This document shows positions 11,324 to 19,276 of a stretch of 64,000 bases of DNA, piece by piece. The notes beneath the pieces were generated by a model. The model searched no databases and was not told where the DNA came from. It was given only the letters and a program-made list of their open reading frames with translations. The DNA is from CAXMRP01 sp965216515 (GTDB taxonomy: Bacteria; Pseudomonadota; Alphaproteobacteria; Rhizobiales; Afifellaceae). Where the stretch lies: assembly GCA_965216515.1 (NCBI GenBank), contig OZ244173.1:3825466-3889465 (forward strand), written 5' to 3'. Both the position numbers and the translations under genes were made by a program. Within the stretch, counting starts at the first letter, position 1; each line of letters begins with the position of its first letter.

Positions 11324-12355
11324 ATGAACCTCGATGGCTTTCACAGGACCACGCTCTGTGCCGGTGTAACCCCGCTGGATCCCATGAGCCGATTGGAACA
11401 GAAACTGGGGGGCGGACCGAAGCTGTTTGTCAAGCGCGACGACTGCACTGGTTTGGCCATCGGTGGCAACAAGACCCGGAAGCTGGAATTCGCCGTCGGC
11501 GAGGCGTTGGCGCAGGGTGCCGACACGCTGATTACCGCCGGCGGGATTCAGTCCAATCATGCGCGTCAGACCGCGGCGGCCGCCGCACGGAACGGTCTGG
11601 CGTGCGAGCTTGTGCTGGCCCGCAATGTCCCGATCGACACCGAGAGCTATCTTGACAACGGAAACAATCTCCTGGACCGGCTGTTCGGCGCCAGGATCCA
11701 CGTGTGCCCGGGCGACAGCGACCGCATGGCACTGGTAGCGGAGCGTGCCGGGATCTTGCGCCAAGCCGGTGCACGCCCTTACGCGGTCCCGGTCGGGGCG
11801 TCCTATCCCATCGGCTCGCTTGGATATGTGAACGCTGCATTCGAACTGGTTGCGCAGGCCCGGGAGCGCGACCTGAAGCTGGATTATCTGGTGACGGCGA
11901 ACGCCAGCGGCGGAACCCTTGCCGGCCTGGCGACAGGCTTCGCGGCCCTGCAATATCCCATCACGCTGATCGCCGTCGGCGTCGATCCGAAACCGATGAT
12001 GCTGGAAACGGTGGTGGCGCCGTTGATCGATCAGACCAGGCAGCTGCTCGGTGTGCCGGCCAGTTTGCCTGCGGTGGCCATCGAGGCCGTACTCGACCAG
12101 GTCGGTCCGGGCTATGGCATGCCCACGCCGCAGATGCACGAAGCGGTCCATCTGGCCGCCCGGTATGAAGGCATCCTCCTGGATCCCGTCTATACGGGCA
12201 AGACCATGGCCGGTCTGATCAGCCTGGTGCGCGCCGGACGATTCGAAAAGGACAGTACGGTGGTGTTCCTGCACACAGGCGGCACACCGGCCCTGTTCGC
12301 CTATCAGCCGCAGATGGCGGAAGCCGCCGCCGCATTCGCAGACATCGCAGGATAG
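11324..12355 (+). CDS. PLP-dependent D-cysteine desulfhydrase / ACC-deaminase family enzyme
   Basis: Fold-type II pyridoxal-phosphate enzyme of 343 residues. The PLP lysine is expected at about Lys50 in GLAIGGNKTRKLEF; IQSNHARQTAAAAARNG matches the substrate-side loop and LHTGGTPALFAY the phosphate-binding end. Family members release pyruvate and ammonia with either sulfide (D-cysteine desulfhydrase), sulfite (L-cysteate sulfo-lyase) or no sulfur (ACC deaminase); sequence alone does not choose. I took the ATG at 11324, with GGAAAGG upstream, over an earlier in-frame ATG at 11189 that would translate through the operator. It is probably controlled by the divergent GntR protein. Confidence 0.85.
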   Translation: MNLDGFHRTTLCAGVTPLDPMSRLEQKLGGGPKLFVKRDDCTGLAIGGNKTRKLEFAVGEALAQGADTLITAGGIQSNHARQTAAAAARNGLACELVLARNVPIDTESYLDNGNNLLDRLFGARIHVCPGDSDRMALVAERAGILRQAGARPYAVPVGASYPIGSLGYVNAAFELVAQARERDLKLDYLVTANASGGTLAGLATGFAALQYPITLIAVGVDPKPMMLETVVAPLIDQTRQLLGVPASLPAVAIEAVLDQVGPGYGMPTPQMHEAVHLAARYEGILLDPVYTGKTMAGLISLVRAGRFEKDSTVVFLHTGGTPALFAYQPQMAEAAAAFADIAG

Positions 12356-12382
12356 CGTTGACGCACTGCCGGTCGTCAACGC
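12355..12382 (+). terminator. Hairpin directly after the PLP-enzyme stop
   Basis: GCGTTGACG and CGTCAACGC form a perfect nine-base stem around a ten-base loop, beginning at the last base of the TAG stop codon. There is no U-tract, so it is a terminator-like or mRNA-stabilising hairpin rather than a proven intrinsic terminator. Confidence 0.4.
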
Positions 12383-12737
12383 CGGCAACACCACCCACCC
12401 CGGTCGGTCGATGCGGCCCGGCACCCGCCGGCGCAAAGTCAACCGGACCGAAGCAGGCCATGGCAAACGCCTTTCGGTGCTTGATGCGCAAATCCCTTTC
12501 ACGGGGAAACCCGTGTCGGGGATCGTGACCTGAGATCGGCATTCCGTTCCAAGGGGACGAACAGACGCCTGCGATCCATCGAATGGGTGTGGCGCGGGGT
12601 TCGCGGCCCATTGGCCTCCGATCGGGGAGTTTCGCCGAGTTTCAGGCTTGCCATTTAAAATTTGAATTGGCTTCTGGCCGGCTTGCCTGCGACGGTTTGC
12701 CCGCACCAACGGACGATCACCTGCCGGGTAGGTATTA
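12383..12737. other. Intergenic region before the PanB-like gene
   Basis: About 350 bases without a credible gene. Near 12650-12672 there is an AT-rich imperfect palindrome, GCCATTTAAAATTTGAATTG followed by GC, whose AATTTGA core resembles half of the operator at 11202. It could be a second site for the GntR protein. The GGTAGGT stretch near 12725 is the nearest thing to a ribosome site for the ATG at 12738. Confidence 0.4.
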
Positions 12738-13631
12738 ATGTCAAGAAATTCAACCAGCGCCGATCATGCCAATCCGGCCAACGGGCCGGCCCGGTCCAAA
12801 CGCCTGTATTCCATGAGCGGTGGATTTGTATCGCGAAACCACACTGTCCGGGATATTGTCGACCTGAAGGGCAAACGGGTTCTGACCCAGGTTCTGGCCG
12901 CATCGGAAGAAGAGGCAGAAGCTGCCGAAGCGGCCGGCATCGACATGCTCAATATTCGGTGGAATCCGGATGCGCCCGAGCGCAGCAGATCCCTCCGCCG
13001 GGCCGCCGGGCAGATGTTCACCACATTTTGCATGCCGCTCACCCGGTATGTCACGGAAGCCGAGGCGCTGCGTGGCGCCTTCGATGCGGTCGAGGCCGGT
13101 GCTGACGGCATTTATTGTTGCTGGAGTATGCAGCTGATCGAGGCCGTTGCCGGCGCCGGCATCCCGGTGCAGGGCCACGCCGGACTTGTGCCGCGGAAAA
13201 GCACATGGGTCGGAGGTCTCCGTTCCGTCGGCAAGACCGTGGACGAGGCGATGGGGATCTATCGTTACATGAAATCGCTGGAGAGCGCCGGCGGCTGGGC
13301 CGTGGAAAGCGAATTGATCCCCCATCGTGTCATGGCGGAACTGACCAAACGCACATCGCTGGTGACGATTTCCCTGGGTTCCGGTAGCGGCGGCGACGTT
13401 CAATATCTGTTCGGGCAGGACATACTGGGGGACGGCACGCCGCCGTTTCCAAGGCATGCGAAACTGTACCGGAAGTTTTATGAAATCAGGCGGCAGATGC
13501 AGGAGGAGCGCGTCTCGGCATTCAAGGAATTCGCCGCCGACGTCCATTCCGGCGCGTTTCCGACCGATGATGTGGTTGTCGATATCGATGACGCGGTGAT
13601 CGACGCGTTCATCGACGAAATGGACAGGTGA
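12738..13631 (+). CDS. PanB-superfamily (ketopantoate hydroxymethyltransferase-like) protein
   Basis: TIM-barrel protein of 297 residues related to ketopantoate hydroxymethyltransferase. The second half matches closely in layout: VQGHAGLVPRKSTWVGG (PanB GHxGLTPQ), ESAGGWAVESELIPHRVM (PanB ECVP, with the catalytic glutamate kept) and ISLGSGSGGDVQYLFGQDILG (PanB IGIGAG...HDLLG). The first half is changed: the GDS and DLPF regions that carry the metal-binding aspartates in PanB read NIRWNPD and FTTFCMPL. It is therefore unlikely to make ketopantoate. Its place beside corrinoid and folate methyl-transfer genes suggests another one-carbon or C-C bond reaction. Confidence 0.75.
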   Translation: MSRNSTSADHANPANGPARSKRLYSMSGGFVSRNHTVRDIVDLKGKRVLTQVLAASEEEAEAAEAAGIDMLNIRWNPDAPERSRSLRRAAGQMFTTFCMPLTRYVTEAEALRGAFDAVEAGADGIYCCWSMQLIEAVAGAGIPVQGHAGLVPRKSTWVGGLRSVGKTVDEAMGIYRYMKSLESAGGWAVESELIPHRVMAELTKRTSLVTISLGSGSGGDVQYLFGQDILGDGTPPFPRHAKLYRKFYEIRRQMQEERVSAFKEFAADVHSGAFPTDDVVVDIDDAVIDAFIDEMDR

Positions 13632-14154
13632 TCGCCGGGATCGGCCTGGACCTGCGCATTATCGTTGACCGCCAGGAGGCCGTCCGGGACACCCAAAGCC
13701 CGCATCAATTGCCATCCCGCCCCGTCGTTCAGGGCCGCTTTTTGCAGTCGGAGGGACGATCCGGCCGGCCAGCCGGCACATGACCGCGGCTTTCGGCACC
13801 GTGAAAGCGGGCGCCATACAAGCCGTCTTTCATTATTGTTTACGAAGAAAGATTAAATAATATTAAGAATAATATTGCATCAGATCGCCTGTAAAAGCGT
13901 ATAATTTTTTGTTATCTGAATAAATAATATACAGAAACAAGAAATAATTTTTCGCCCAAGGCATTAATACATGAATATGGCAGTGTTGCTGGCCCGGTTT
14001 TGTTCCCCGGCAGCGTCATTCATTTTGTCAATGGAGCGCTAAGAAAGTTCCTATTTCACAAAAAGCGGCCTCTGTCCGATGCTTCTCCCCGACAGGTCTT
14101 GGTCCTGGGCTCTCCGGAAGGGGCCCGGATGAGATCAGGTGAGGATCCGGGATT
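13632..14154. other. AT-rich leader upstream of the corrinoid module
   Basis: About 520 bases without a supported gene. The stretch from about 13830 to 13975 is strikingly AT-rich for this genome (runs such as TTAAATAATATTAAGAATAA), then composition returns to normal. I see no cobalamin-riboswitch B12 box. It most likely holds the promoter for the methyl-transfer genes, and the composition hints at horizontal origin or a regulatory protein target. Confidence 0.45.
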
Positions 14155-14811
14155 TTGAGCCAGAACGACGACCTCTACGAGATTGCCGATGCCGTCCTGG
14201 ATTATGATGGTGATGAAGTCGTGCGGCTGCTGCGGCGTGAACTGGAGGCAGGCACGAAGGTCGAGGACATTCTGAACATCGGTTTGATCGAACCGATGGG
14301 AGATATCGGCGAGCAGTTTTCCTCCGGCGAAATCTTTGTTCCCGAAATGCTGATGGCGGCCAACGCAATGAAGGCGGGCCTGGAGATACTCCGGCCCATT
14401 CTGGCCACGACCGATGCGGAACCGGTCGGCAAGGTCGTGATCGGGACAGTGGAAGGCGACCTCCACGATATCGGCAAGAACCTTGTCACCATGATGCTGG
14501 AGGGTGCCGGCTTTGAGGTCGTCGATCTCGGTGTCAACCGGAAGCCGCAGGATTTTGCCGACGCGACGAGGGAACATTCGCCGGACATCGTCGCGCTTTC
14601 GGCATTGTTGACAACGACGATGAGGTCAATGCGGGCGACGACCGCATTGCTGAAAGAGCAGTTCGCCGACATCAAGGTCATGGTTGGCGGCGCACCGGTG
14701 AACACCGAATTTGCCGACGCAATTGGCGCCGACGGGTTCAGTGAAGATGCGCCGGGCGCGGCGTCGCTGGCCCGCAGGTTCATAAACGAAATTGCGACCG
14801 AACACGCGTGA
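14155..14811 (+). CDS. Corrinoid (B12-binding) methyl carrier protein
   Basis: Protein of 218 residues with the two-part corrinoid carrier layout: an N-terminal helical cap (about 1-88, DILNIGLIEPMGDIGEQFSSGEIFVPEML) and a Rossmann B12-binding domain. The base-off/His-on motif is intact as DLHDIG (102-107; His104 is the cobalt ligand), followed by an ALSALLTTTM loop and MVGGAPVN. It would carry the methyl group between the UroD-type and methyl-THF methyltransferases encoded next. The start is TTG with GGTGAGG eight bases upstream; the nearby ATG at 14129 is in another frame and stops at once. Confidence 0.9.
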   Translation: MSQNDDLYEIADAVLDYDGDEVVRLLRRELEAGTKVEDILNIGLIEPMGDIGEQFSSGEIFVPEMLMAANAMKAGLEILRPILATTDAEPVGKVVIGTVEGDLHDIGKNLVTMMLEGAGFEVVDLGVNRKPQDFADATREHSPDIVALSALLTTTMRSMRATTALLKEQFADIKVMVGGAPVNTEFADAIGADGFSEDAPGAASLARRFINEIATEHA

Positions 14812-14835
14812 TCCCTTTCGGCTAGGAGACGATTC

Positions 14836-15894
14836 ATGGACTCAAAGGAACGCGTCAAGACGACACTGGCTCATGAGATTCCGGACCGTCTCCCGGTCAA
14901 TTTTCGTGCCGTAGGCGCGGTTTGCAACAAGTTGCAGAAACGATTCGATGTCGACTATGAGGGACTTCTTCAGCATTTCAACGTGGATTTCCGCGAGGTA
15001 AATCCCCCCTATATCGGCCCCGAATTCCCCGACAAGGATGGTGCGGAAATCGATATCTGGGGCGTTGGCCGGTCGGTTGTTCAACACGAAGACGGCGGCC
15101 GCGACGTTATGGTCACCTACAACCCCCTCGCCGAGGCGGAGACCGCCGAACATGTCGCCGGCCACAACTGGCCCAAAGCCTCCTGGTTCGACTATTCGGC
15201 GGTTCCCGATCTTTGCCGCGGCCACAAGGGATATGCCCTGTCGTCAAACGGAATCCATTCAGAGGGCTGGCACGGGATCTTCCATCTCCTGACCTATCTG
15301 TTCGGGATGGAAAAGGGGATCATGTATCTTGTCGCGCGCCCCGATCTTGTCGAAGTCGCCATCACAAAAATCATGGAATTCCAGGTGGAATATTATTCGG
15401 CACTTTTCGAAGCCGGAAAGGGCCAGTACGACTTGCTATTCTACAAGGATGACTTCGGTTCGCAAAACAATCTTCTCATAAGTCAGAAAATGTTCCGTGA
15501 TTTCTTCCTGCCGCATACGAAGACACTTTGCGATCTGGCGAAGAATTACGATGTGAGCTTTATCCAGCACTCCTGTGGTGCCGTCTACAAGATCATCCCC
15601 GATTTCATTGAGGCGGGTGTCGAGGTCCTGGATCCGATCCAGGTCACGGCAAAGGGCATGGATGTGGTGGAGTTGAAGAAGAACTTCGGCGCCGACCTGG
15701 TGTTTCATGGCGGTATCGACACCCAGAAGCTGTTGCCTTTCGGGTCCGCCGAAGAGGTGAAGTCGGAAACGCGGCGGATCATTGAAGTGCTCGGCGAAGA
15801 TGGCGGTTACTTCTTCAGCCCGGCGCACCGGATCCAGGCGGACACGCCGGACGAGAATATTCTGGCGATGTACGAGGCGCTGGAAGGATTTTGA
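14836..15894 (+). CDS. UroD-family corrinoid methyltransferase (MtaA/CmuA N-domain-like)
   Basis: Protein of 352 residues with the uroporphyrinogen-decarboxylase fold used by MtaA, MtbA and the N-terminal half of chloromethane methyltransferase CmuA. HSCG near 245-248 supplies the His-x-Cys part of the zinc site, and FHGGIDTQKLLPFG and the closing YFFSPAHRIQADTP segment are family hallmarks. It would methylate or demethylate the separately encoded corrinoid protein 24 bases upstream. It is not a haem-pathway decarboxylase, because it sits in a methyl-transfer cluster and lacks the HemE N-terminal RQAGR arginine motif. The methyl donor is unknown. Confidence 0.85.
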   Translation: MDSKERVKTTLAHEIPDRLPVNFRAVGAVCNKLQKRFDVDYEGLLQHFNVDFREVNPPYIGPEFPDKDGAEIDIWGVGRSVVQHEDGGRDVMVTYNPLAEAETAEHVAGHNWPKASWFDYSAVPDLCRGHKGYALSSNGIHSEGWHGIFHLLTYLFGMEKGIMYLVARPDLVEVAITKIMEFQVEYYSALFEAGKGQYDLLFYKDDFGSQNNLLISQKMFRDFFLPHTKTLCDLAKNYDVSFIQHSCGAVYKIIPDFIEAGVEVLDPIQVTAKGMDVVELKKNFGADLVFHGGIDTQKLLPFGSAEEVKSETRRIIEVLGEDGGYFFSPAHRIQADTPDENILAMYEALEGF

Positions 15895-15994
15895 TTTCTC
15901 CGCCACATGAACCGGTTTCATCACAGGTTCCGGCATGATTTCCGGGCCGGCATGTCACTGAACCGATTGAGATCGTGAGTTTAAGGGAGACACA

Positions 15995-16327
15995 ATGACG
16001 CCTCCTCCTTCTCCACGCGGGCCTGTCGAAGGCAGGGAACAGCTCTCCCCGCAGGTCCACGCGTTTCCGACGGGCGACGCCATTGAGGTGACGCCAGAAA
16101 CCGCGGCGCGGGTCGATGGGGTTCGGGCCTTGCTTCCAGCCGCCACGCACGGGAATATCGCTTGTCTTGAAGCCGGTTCAATCCGGCCTGCGGCGTTGGC
16201 GGCGAGGCCGTGGCGGATAACCGCTCCCGGGTCACGCGGCAGTCGCCGGCCGGCATCCGGACCGGCGCTGGCTCGGCGCAAGGCGGCTGCCATGCGGAGC
16301 GCCGGATGTGACCCGCACGTCCGTTGA
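15995..16327 (+). CDS. Small hypothetical ORF with good ribosome site
   Basis: A 110-residue frame preceded by AAGGGAG five bases before its ATG, between two methyltransferase genes. The first ~60 residues look protein-like (EVTPETAARVDGVRALLPAA), but the rest is Arg/Ala/Pro-rich and runs 20 bases into the next gene. It could be a real small protein, the 5' relic of a lost gene, or a leader peptide. I do not recognise a family. This fills most of the 413-base gap after the UroD-type gene. Confidence 0.25.
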   Translation: MTPPPSPRGPVEGREQLSPQVHAFPTGDAIEVTPETAARVDGVRALLPAATHGNIACLEAGSIRPAALAARPWRITAPGSRGSRRPASGPALARRKAAAMRSAGCDPHVR

Positions 16328-17372
16328 AAGCAAAACCGGAACCGTTGTGATCGGATTCGATCAGCCGTTTTGTGTGATCGGCGAGAGAATCAATCCGACA
16401 GGCCGCAAGAAGCTGGCAGCCGAACTTGAAACCGGTGATTTTACGACCGTCGAACGCGATGCCGTTGCCCAGGTCGCAGCCGGCGCCAGCGTGCTGGACG
16501 TGAATGCCGGCGTGGTATTCAACTCCAACCCCGACCCGAACGAGACCGAACCGCCCCTCATGCGCAAATTGATCGGGCTTGTGCAGGGGCTCGTGGACGT
16601 GCCGCTTTGTATAGACAGCTCGGTCCCCGGTGCGCTGGAGGCGGGGCTGGAGGCCGCTGACGGACGCCCGCTGCTCAATTCCGTAACAGGTGAGGAAGAG
16701 CGGCTGGAACGGGTGATGCCGCTGGTGAAGAAATACAACGTCCCGGTAGTGGCGATTTGCAACGATGACACCGGGATATCCCCGGATCCGGATTCGCGCT
16801 TCGAGGTGGCCAGGAAGATTGTCGAACGGGCCGCCGATTTCGGCGTTCCGGCAGAAGATATCATTGTGGATCCGCTGGTCATGCCGATCGGAGCTGTGGC
16901 GAGCGCTGGCGAGCAGGTATTTGCCCTTGTCCGCCGGCTGCGCGAGGAGCTCCGCGTCAATACGACCTGCGGGGCCTCCAACATTTCGTTTGGCCTGCCC
17001 AACCGGCACGCCATCAACAACGCCTTCCTCCCCATGATCATCGCCGCCGGCATGACGTCGGCCATCATGAATCCGGTCGCCAACCCCGTGCCGCGGCGCA
17101 AGATTGCCGAGAAACGCGCCGAAGCGACCGCCGCCGGCATTGCCATTCCCGAAGACATGGATGATGCATCGCTCGTTGCGTTGTTCGGTATGGGCACAAG
17201 CGGGACGCAACCGGGCAGGGAGATGGAGGCGGTCCGTGCCGCCAATCTGCTGACGAACAATGATCCCAATGGCAGCGGGTGGATTGCATTCAACAAACCG
17301 GCGGCAAGTGCCGGTGCCGACCGCAAGCGCAGGCGAGAGGCGCGCCGCCGCCGCCGCGAACAGGCGACATGA
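16308..17372 (+). CDS. Methyltetrahydrofolate:corrinoid methyltransferase (CmuB/MtgA-like)
   Basis: Pterin-binding TIM-barrel protein of 354 residues that exchanges a methyl group between the corrinoid protein and tetrahydrofolate. FCVIGERINPTGRKKL at about 21-36 is the diagnostic start of this family. LDVNAG, LCIDSSVPGALEAGLEAADG, LLNSVTGEE, NDDTG and TCGASNISFGLPNRHAINNAF follow in the expected order. The start is GTG. The C-terminus is an unusual strongly basic tail (KRRREARRRRREQAT). With the corrinoid and UroD-type genes it forms a set resembling chloromethane CmuA plus CmuB, with CmuA split in two. Confidence 0.88.
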   Translation: MTRTSVESKTGTVVIGFDQPFCVIGERINPTGRKKLAAELETGDFTTVERDAVAQVAAGASVLDVNAGVVFNSNPDPNETEPPLMRKLIGLVQGLVDVPLCIDSSVPGALEAGLEAADGRPLLNSVTGEEERLERVMPLVKKYNVPVVAICNDDTGISPDPDSRFEVARKIVERAADFGVPAEDIIVDPLVMPIGAVASAGEQVFALVRRLREELRVNTTCGASNISFGLPNRHAINNAFLPMIIAAGMTSAIMNPVANPVPRRKIAEKRAEATAAGIAIPEDMDDASLVALFGMGTSGTQPGREMEAVRAANLLTNNDPNGSGWIAFNKPAASAGADRKRRREARRRRREQAT

Positions 17373-17562
17373 CCGCGTCAGGGGCGCCCACGCCCTGAGC
17401 GGCGTTCGCCTTCAAGGTGCAGGATCAGAGGCGAACCGGCGCCGGCCGGTTTGGGCCGGCCAGGAACCCTGAGTCTCGCCGCGCGGCGCCGGAGGCCGGG
17501 ATCGCGGCAAACAGGCCATGTGCGGGAGCAGGCTGCCATCCGCTCCGGCTTCCGGAACCATC

Positions 17563-17877
17563 TCAGTCAATTTGCACGAATATTTTCGAACCTTCGACTT
17601 TGACAGGGAATACGGCCACGTCTTTCTCGGCGGGCGGGTGAAGCGCCTTGCCGGATTTCAGGCAGAAAACGCCCTGATGAAGCGGACATTCGATGGTCAG
17701 ACCATCGATGTAGCCCTCAGCCAGGCTGGCCTGTTCGTGCGTGCAAAGGTCGTCTGTGGCGTAGTAGGAGCCTTCGACGAAATACAAGGCGATCTTTCTG
17801 CCGCCGGCCTCGACGGCAATTGCATCATCATCATCTATGTCGCCGGTTTCTGCGACCTGGACCCATTTTTCAGTCAT
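17563..17877 (-). CDS. Rieske [2Fe-2S] ferredoxin
   Basis: Electron carrier of 104 residues with a complete Rieske cluster site: Cys45-Thr-His47 and Cys64-Pro-Leu-His67 (CTHEQASLAEG and CPLHQGVF). Size and sequence fit the ferredoxins of ring-hydroxylating or three-component oxygenases. It lies 20 bases after the ferredoxin reductase gene in a three-gene operon headed by a membrane di-iron oxygenase, so it probably passes electrons from the reductase to that enzyme. Confidence 0.92.
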   Translation of the reverse strand: MTEKWVQVAETGDIDDDDAIAVEAGGRKIALYFVEGSYYATDDLCTHEQASLAEGYIDGLTIECPLHQGVFCLKSGKALHPPAEKDVAVFPVKVEGSKIFVQID

Positions 17878-17897
17878 GTACTACCTCTATGCTGAAT

Positions 17898-19232
17898 TCA
17901 AATAACGACACCGTCTCGCACGTGTCGATAACTATGTATTCGTCGAATGCGCGGCTTTAGTTTTACTTCCGGGTCGGCCAATTCCTCCGGGCTTATGTCG
18001 ATTCCCTTCGTGATGGCAGCCCTTGCCAACCCGATGTCGCGGGCCGAGTTGGTGCACAAAGCGCCTACGATGTCCGCGTCATTCAGATAAAATGCCGTTG
18101 ACCTGTGTGCGTCATAGGATCTGACGACGCACCGGAGTTCGTCCCGGGTGTCACCGATGAATTGAAAGTTGACTCCAAACTGATCGGTCCAGAACCATGG
18201 GATTTCGGAATAGATGCCCTTCACGCCCGCCATGGCGCGACCGGCAACGACAGACTGATACTGGGCAACCTGCCATGACTCGCTCTTGCATCGGCCGCCC
18301 AGATATTGGTTGTCGTGCGCCGCGACCTCGCCGGCGGCGAAGATCCGCGGCACGGATGTCTCGCCGCTGGCATCGGTGACGATACCGTCATCGACCTCAA
18401 TGCCGGCTCGTTGTGCCAGTTCGGTGTTCGCGACAACACCGATTCCGATCACCACGCAATCGGCTTTCAGTTGCCGGCCGGAAGCGAGCGACACCGATTC
18501 CACTGCGCCATTGCCGGAAAATCCCGAGGCGCTTTCGCTCGTAAATATCTCAACCCCGTTCGCACGATGGAGATCGCTTGCCGCGTGGCGCAGCCGCGAC
18601 GGGGCGCCGCGCTGCAGCACTTCGGATCCAACTTCGATGACCCAAACAGAGCAACCGAAGCGTTCCCTTGCCGTCGCTGCCACTTCCAGCCCAATGAACC
18701 CGGCGCCGATGACCACCAGGTTTGACCCCGCATGCAGACGGTTCGCCACAGCCCTGCTGTCGTCGAGCGTCCGCAGATAGTGGATGCCGGCAAGGTCGGA
18801 TCCGGGAATATTCAGGCGTCGGGCGCGTGATCCTGTGGCAAGCAGAAGCCTGTCATAGGGGAGGCGCCGGCCGTCATCCAGCATGACCTCGCTCGTGCCA
18901 GGGTCGATGCGGACAACCGGACGGCCCAACAACAACTCCACAGACAGTTCGCGCAGCTGTTCGGCATTTCGGATCGTGAGCGCGCTTGCGGATACCGAAC
19001 CATCCAGGAAACCCTTGGAAAGCGCCGGCCGCTCGTAGGGCAGGTGGGGTTCATCGCCGATCACGGTGATCCGTCCGGCGGTATCGACCTGCCGCAGCGC
19101 CATTGCGGCATTGCATCCGGCCTGACCGGCCCCGACGACAATGTAGTTTTTGCGTCCGCCAGCCGCTGCGCTTTCGCCTGCGGTCCTGATCTCGCCGTCG
19201 GCATCTGCGGCTGGTTCGCGTCCAGGGCACAC
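17898..19232 (-). CDS. FAD/NAD-dependent ferredoxin reductase
   Basis: Flavoprotein of 444 residues of the putidaredoxin-reductase type. The FAD-binding motif VVGAGQAGCNAA lies near 32-43, the NAD-binding motif VVIGAGFIGLEVAA in the middle, the second FAD segment at PRIFAAGEVA, and a C-terminal reductase domain. It begins with an unusual 28-residue polar leader from a GTG; no better start is seen because the glycine-rich motif follows directly. It takes electrons from NADH for the Rieske ferredoxin encoded 20 bases downstream. The upstream desaturase-like gene ends 44 bases before it. Confidence 0.9.
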   Translation of the reverse strand: MCPGREPAADADGEIRTAGESAAAGGRKNYIVVGAGQAGCNAAMALRQVDTAGRITVIGDEPHLPYERPALSKGFLDGSVSASALTIRNAEQLRELSVELLLGRPVVRIDPGTSEVMLDDGRRLPYDRLLLATGSRARRLNIPGSDLAGIHYLRTLDDSRAVANRLHAGSNLVVIGAGFIGLEVAATARERFGCSVWVIEVGSEVLQRGAPSRLRHAASDLHRANGVEIFTSESASGFSGNGAVESVSLASGRQLKADCVVIGIGVVANTELAQRAGIEVDDGIVTDASGETSVPRIFAAGEVAAHDNQYLGGRCKSESWQVAQYQSVVAGRAMAGVKGIYSEIPWFWTDQFGVNFQFIGDTRDELRCVVRSYDAHRSTAFYLNDADIVGALCTNSARDIGLARAAITKGIDISPEELADPEVKLKPRIRRIHSYRHVRDGVVI

Positions 19233-19276
19233 GTTAGCAGACCTTCGCCGCGCCGGTGATTACCACTCCGACCGGC

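Noticed and set aside
12738..13631. True panB (pantothenate synthesis)
   Set aside because: The metal-binding aspartate regions are replaced, and no panC or other pantothenate gene is near.
13632..14154. Possible cobalamin riboswitch before the corrinoid operon
   Set aside because: I found no B12 box or matching paired elements. The genes use cobalamin as cofactor, but such operons are not usually under this riboswitch.
14836..15894. Haem-pathway uroporphyrinogen decarboxylase (HemE)
   Set aside because: The fold is the same, but the HSCG zinc-site motif and the methyl-transfer neighbours fit the corrinoid methyltransferase branch, and the HemE substrate-arginine start is missing.
15896..15925. 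Fourth LacI operator (ATGAACCGGTTTCAT near 15907)
   Set aside because: It shares AACCGGTT but lacks the GCAACCGGTTGC ends, is imperfect, and lies outside the island after an unrelated gene.
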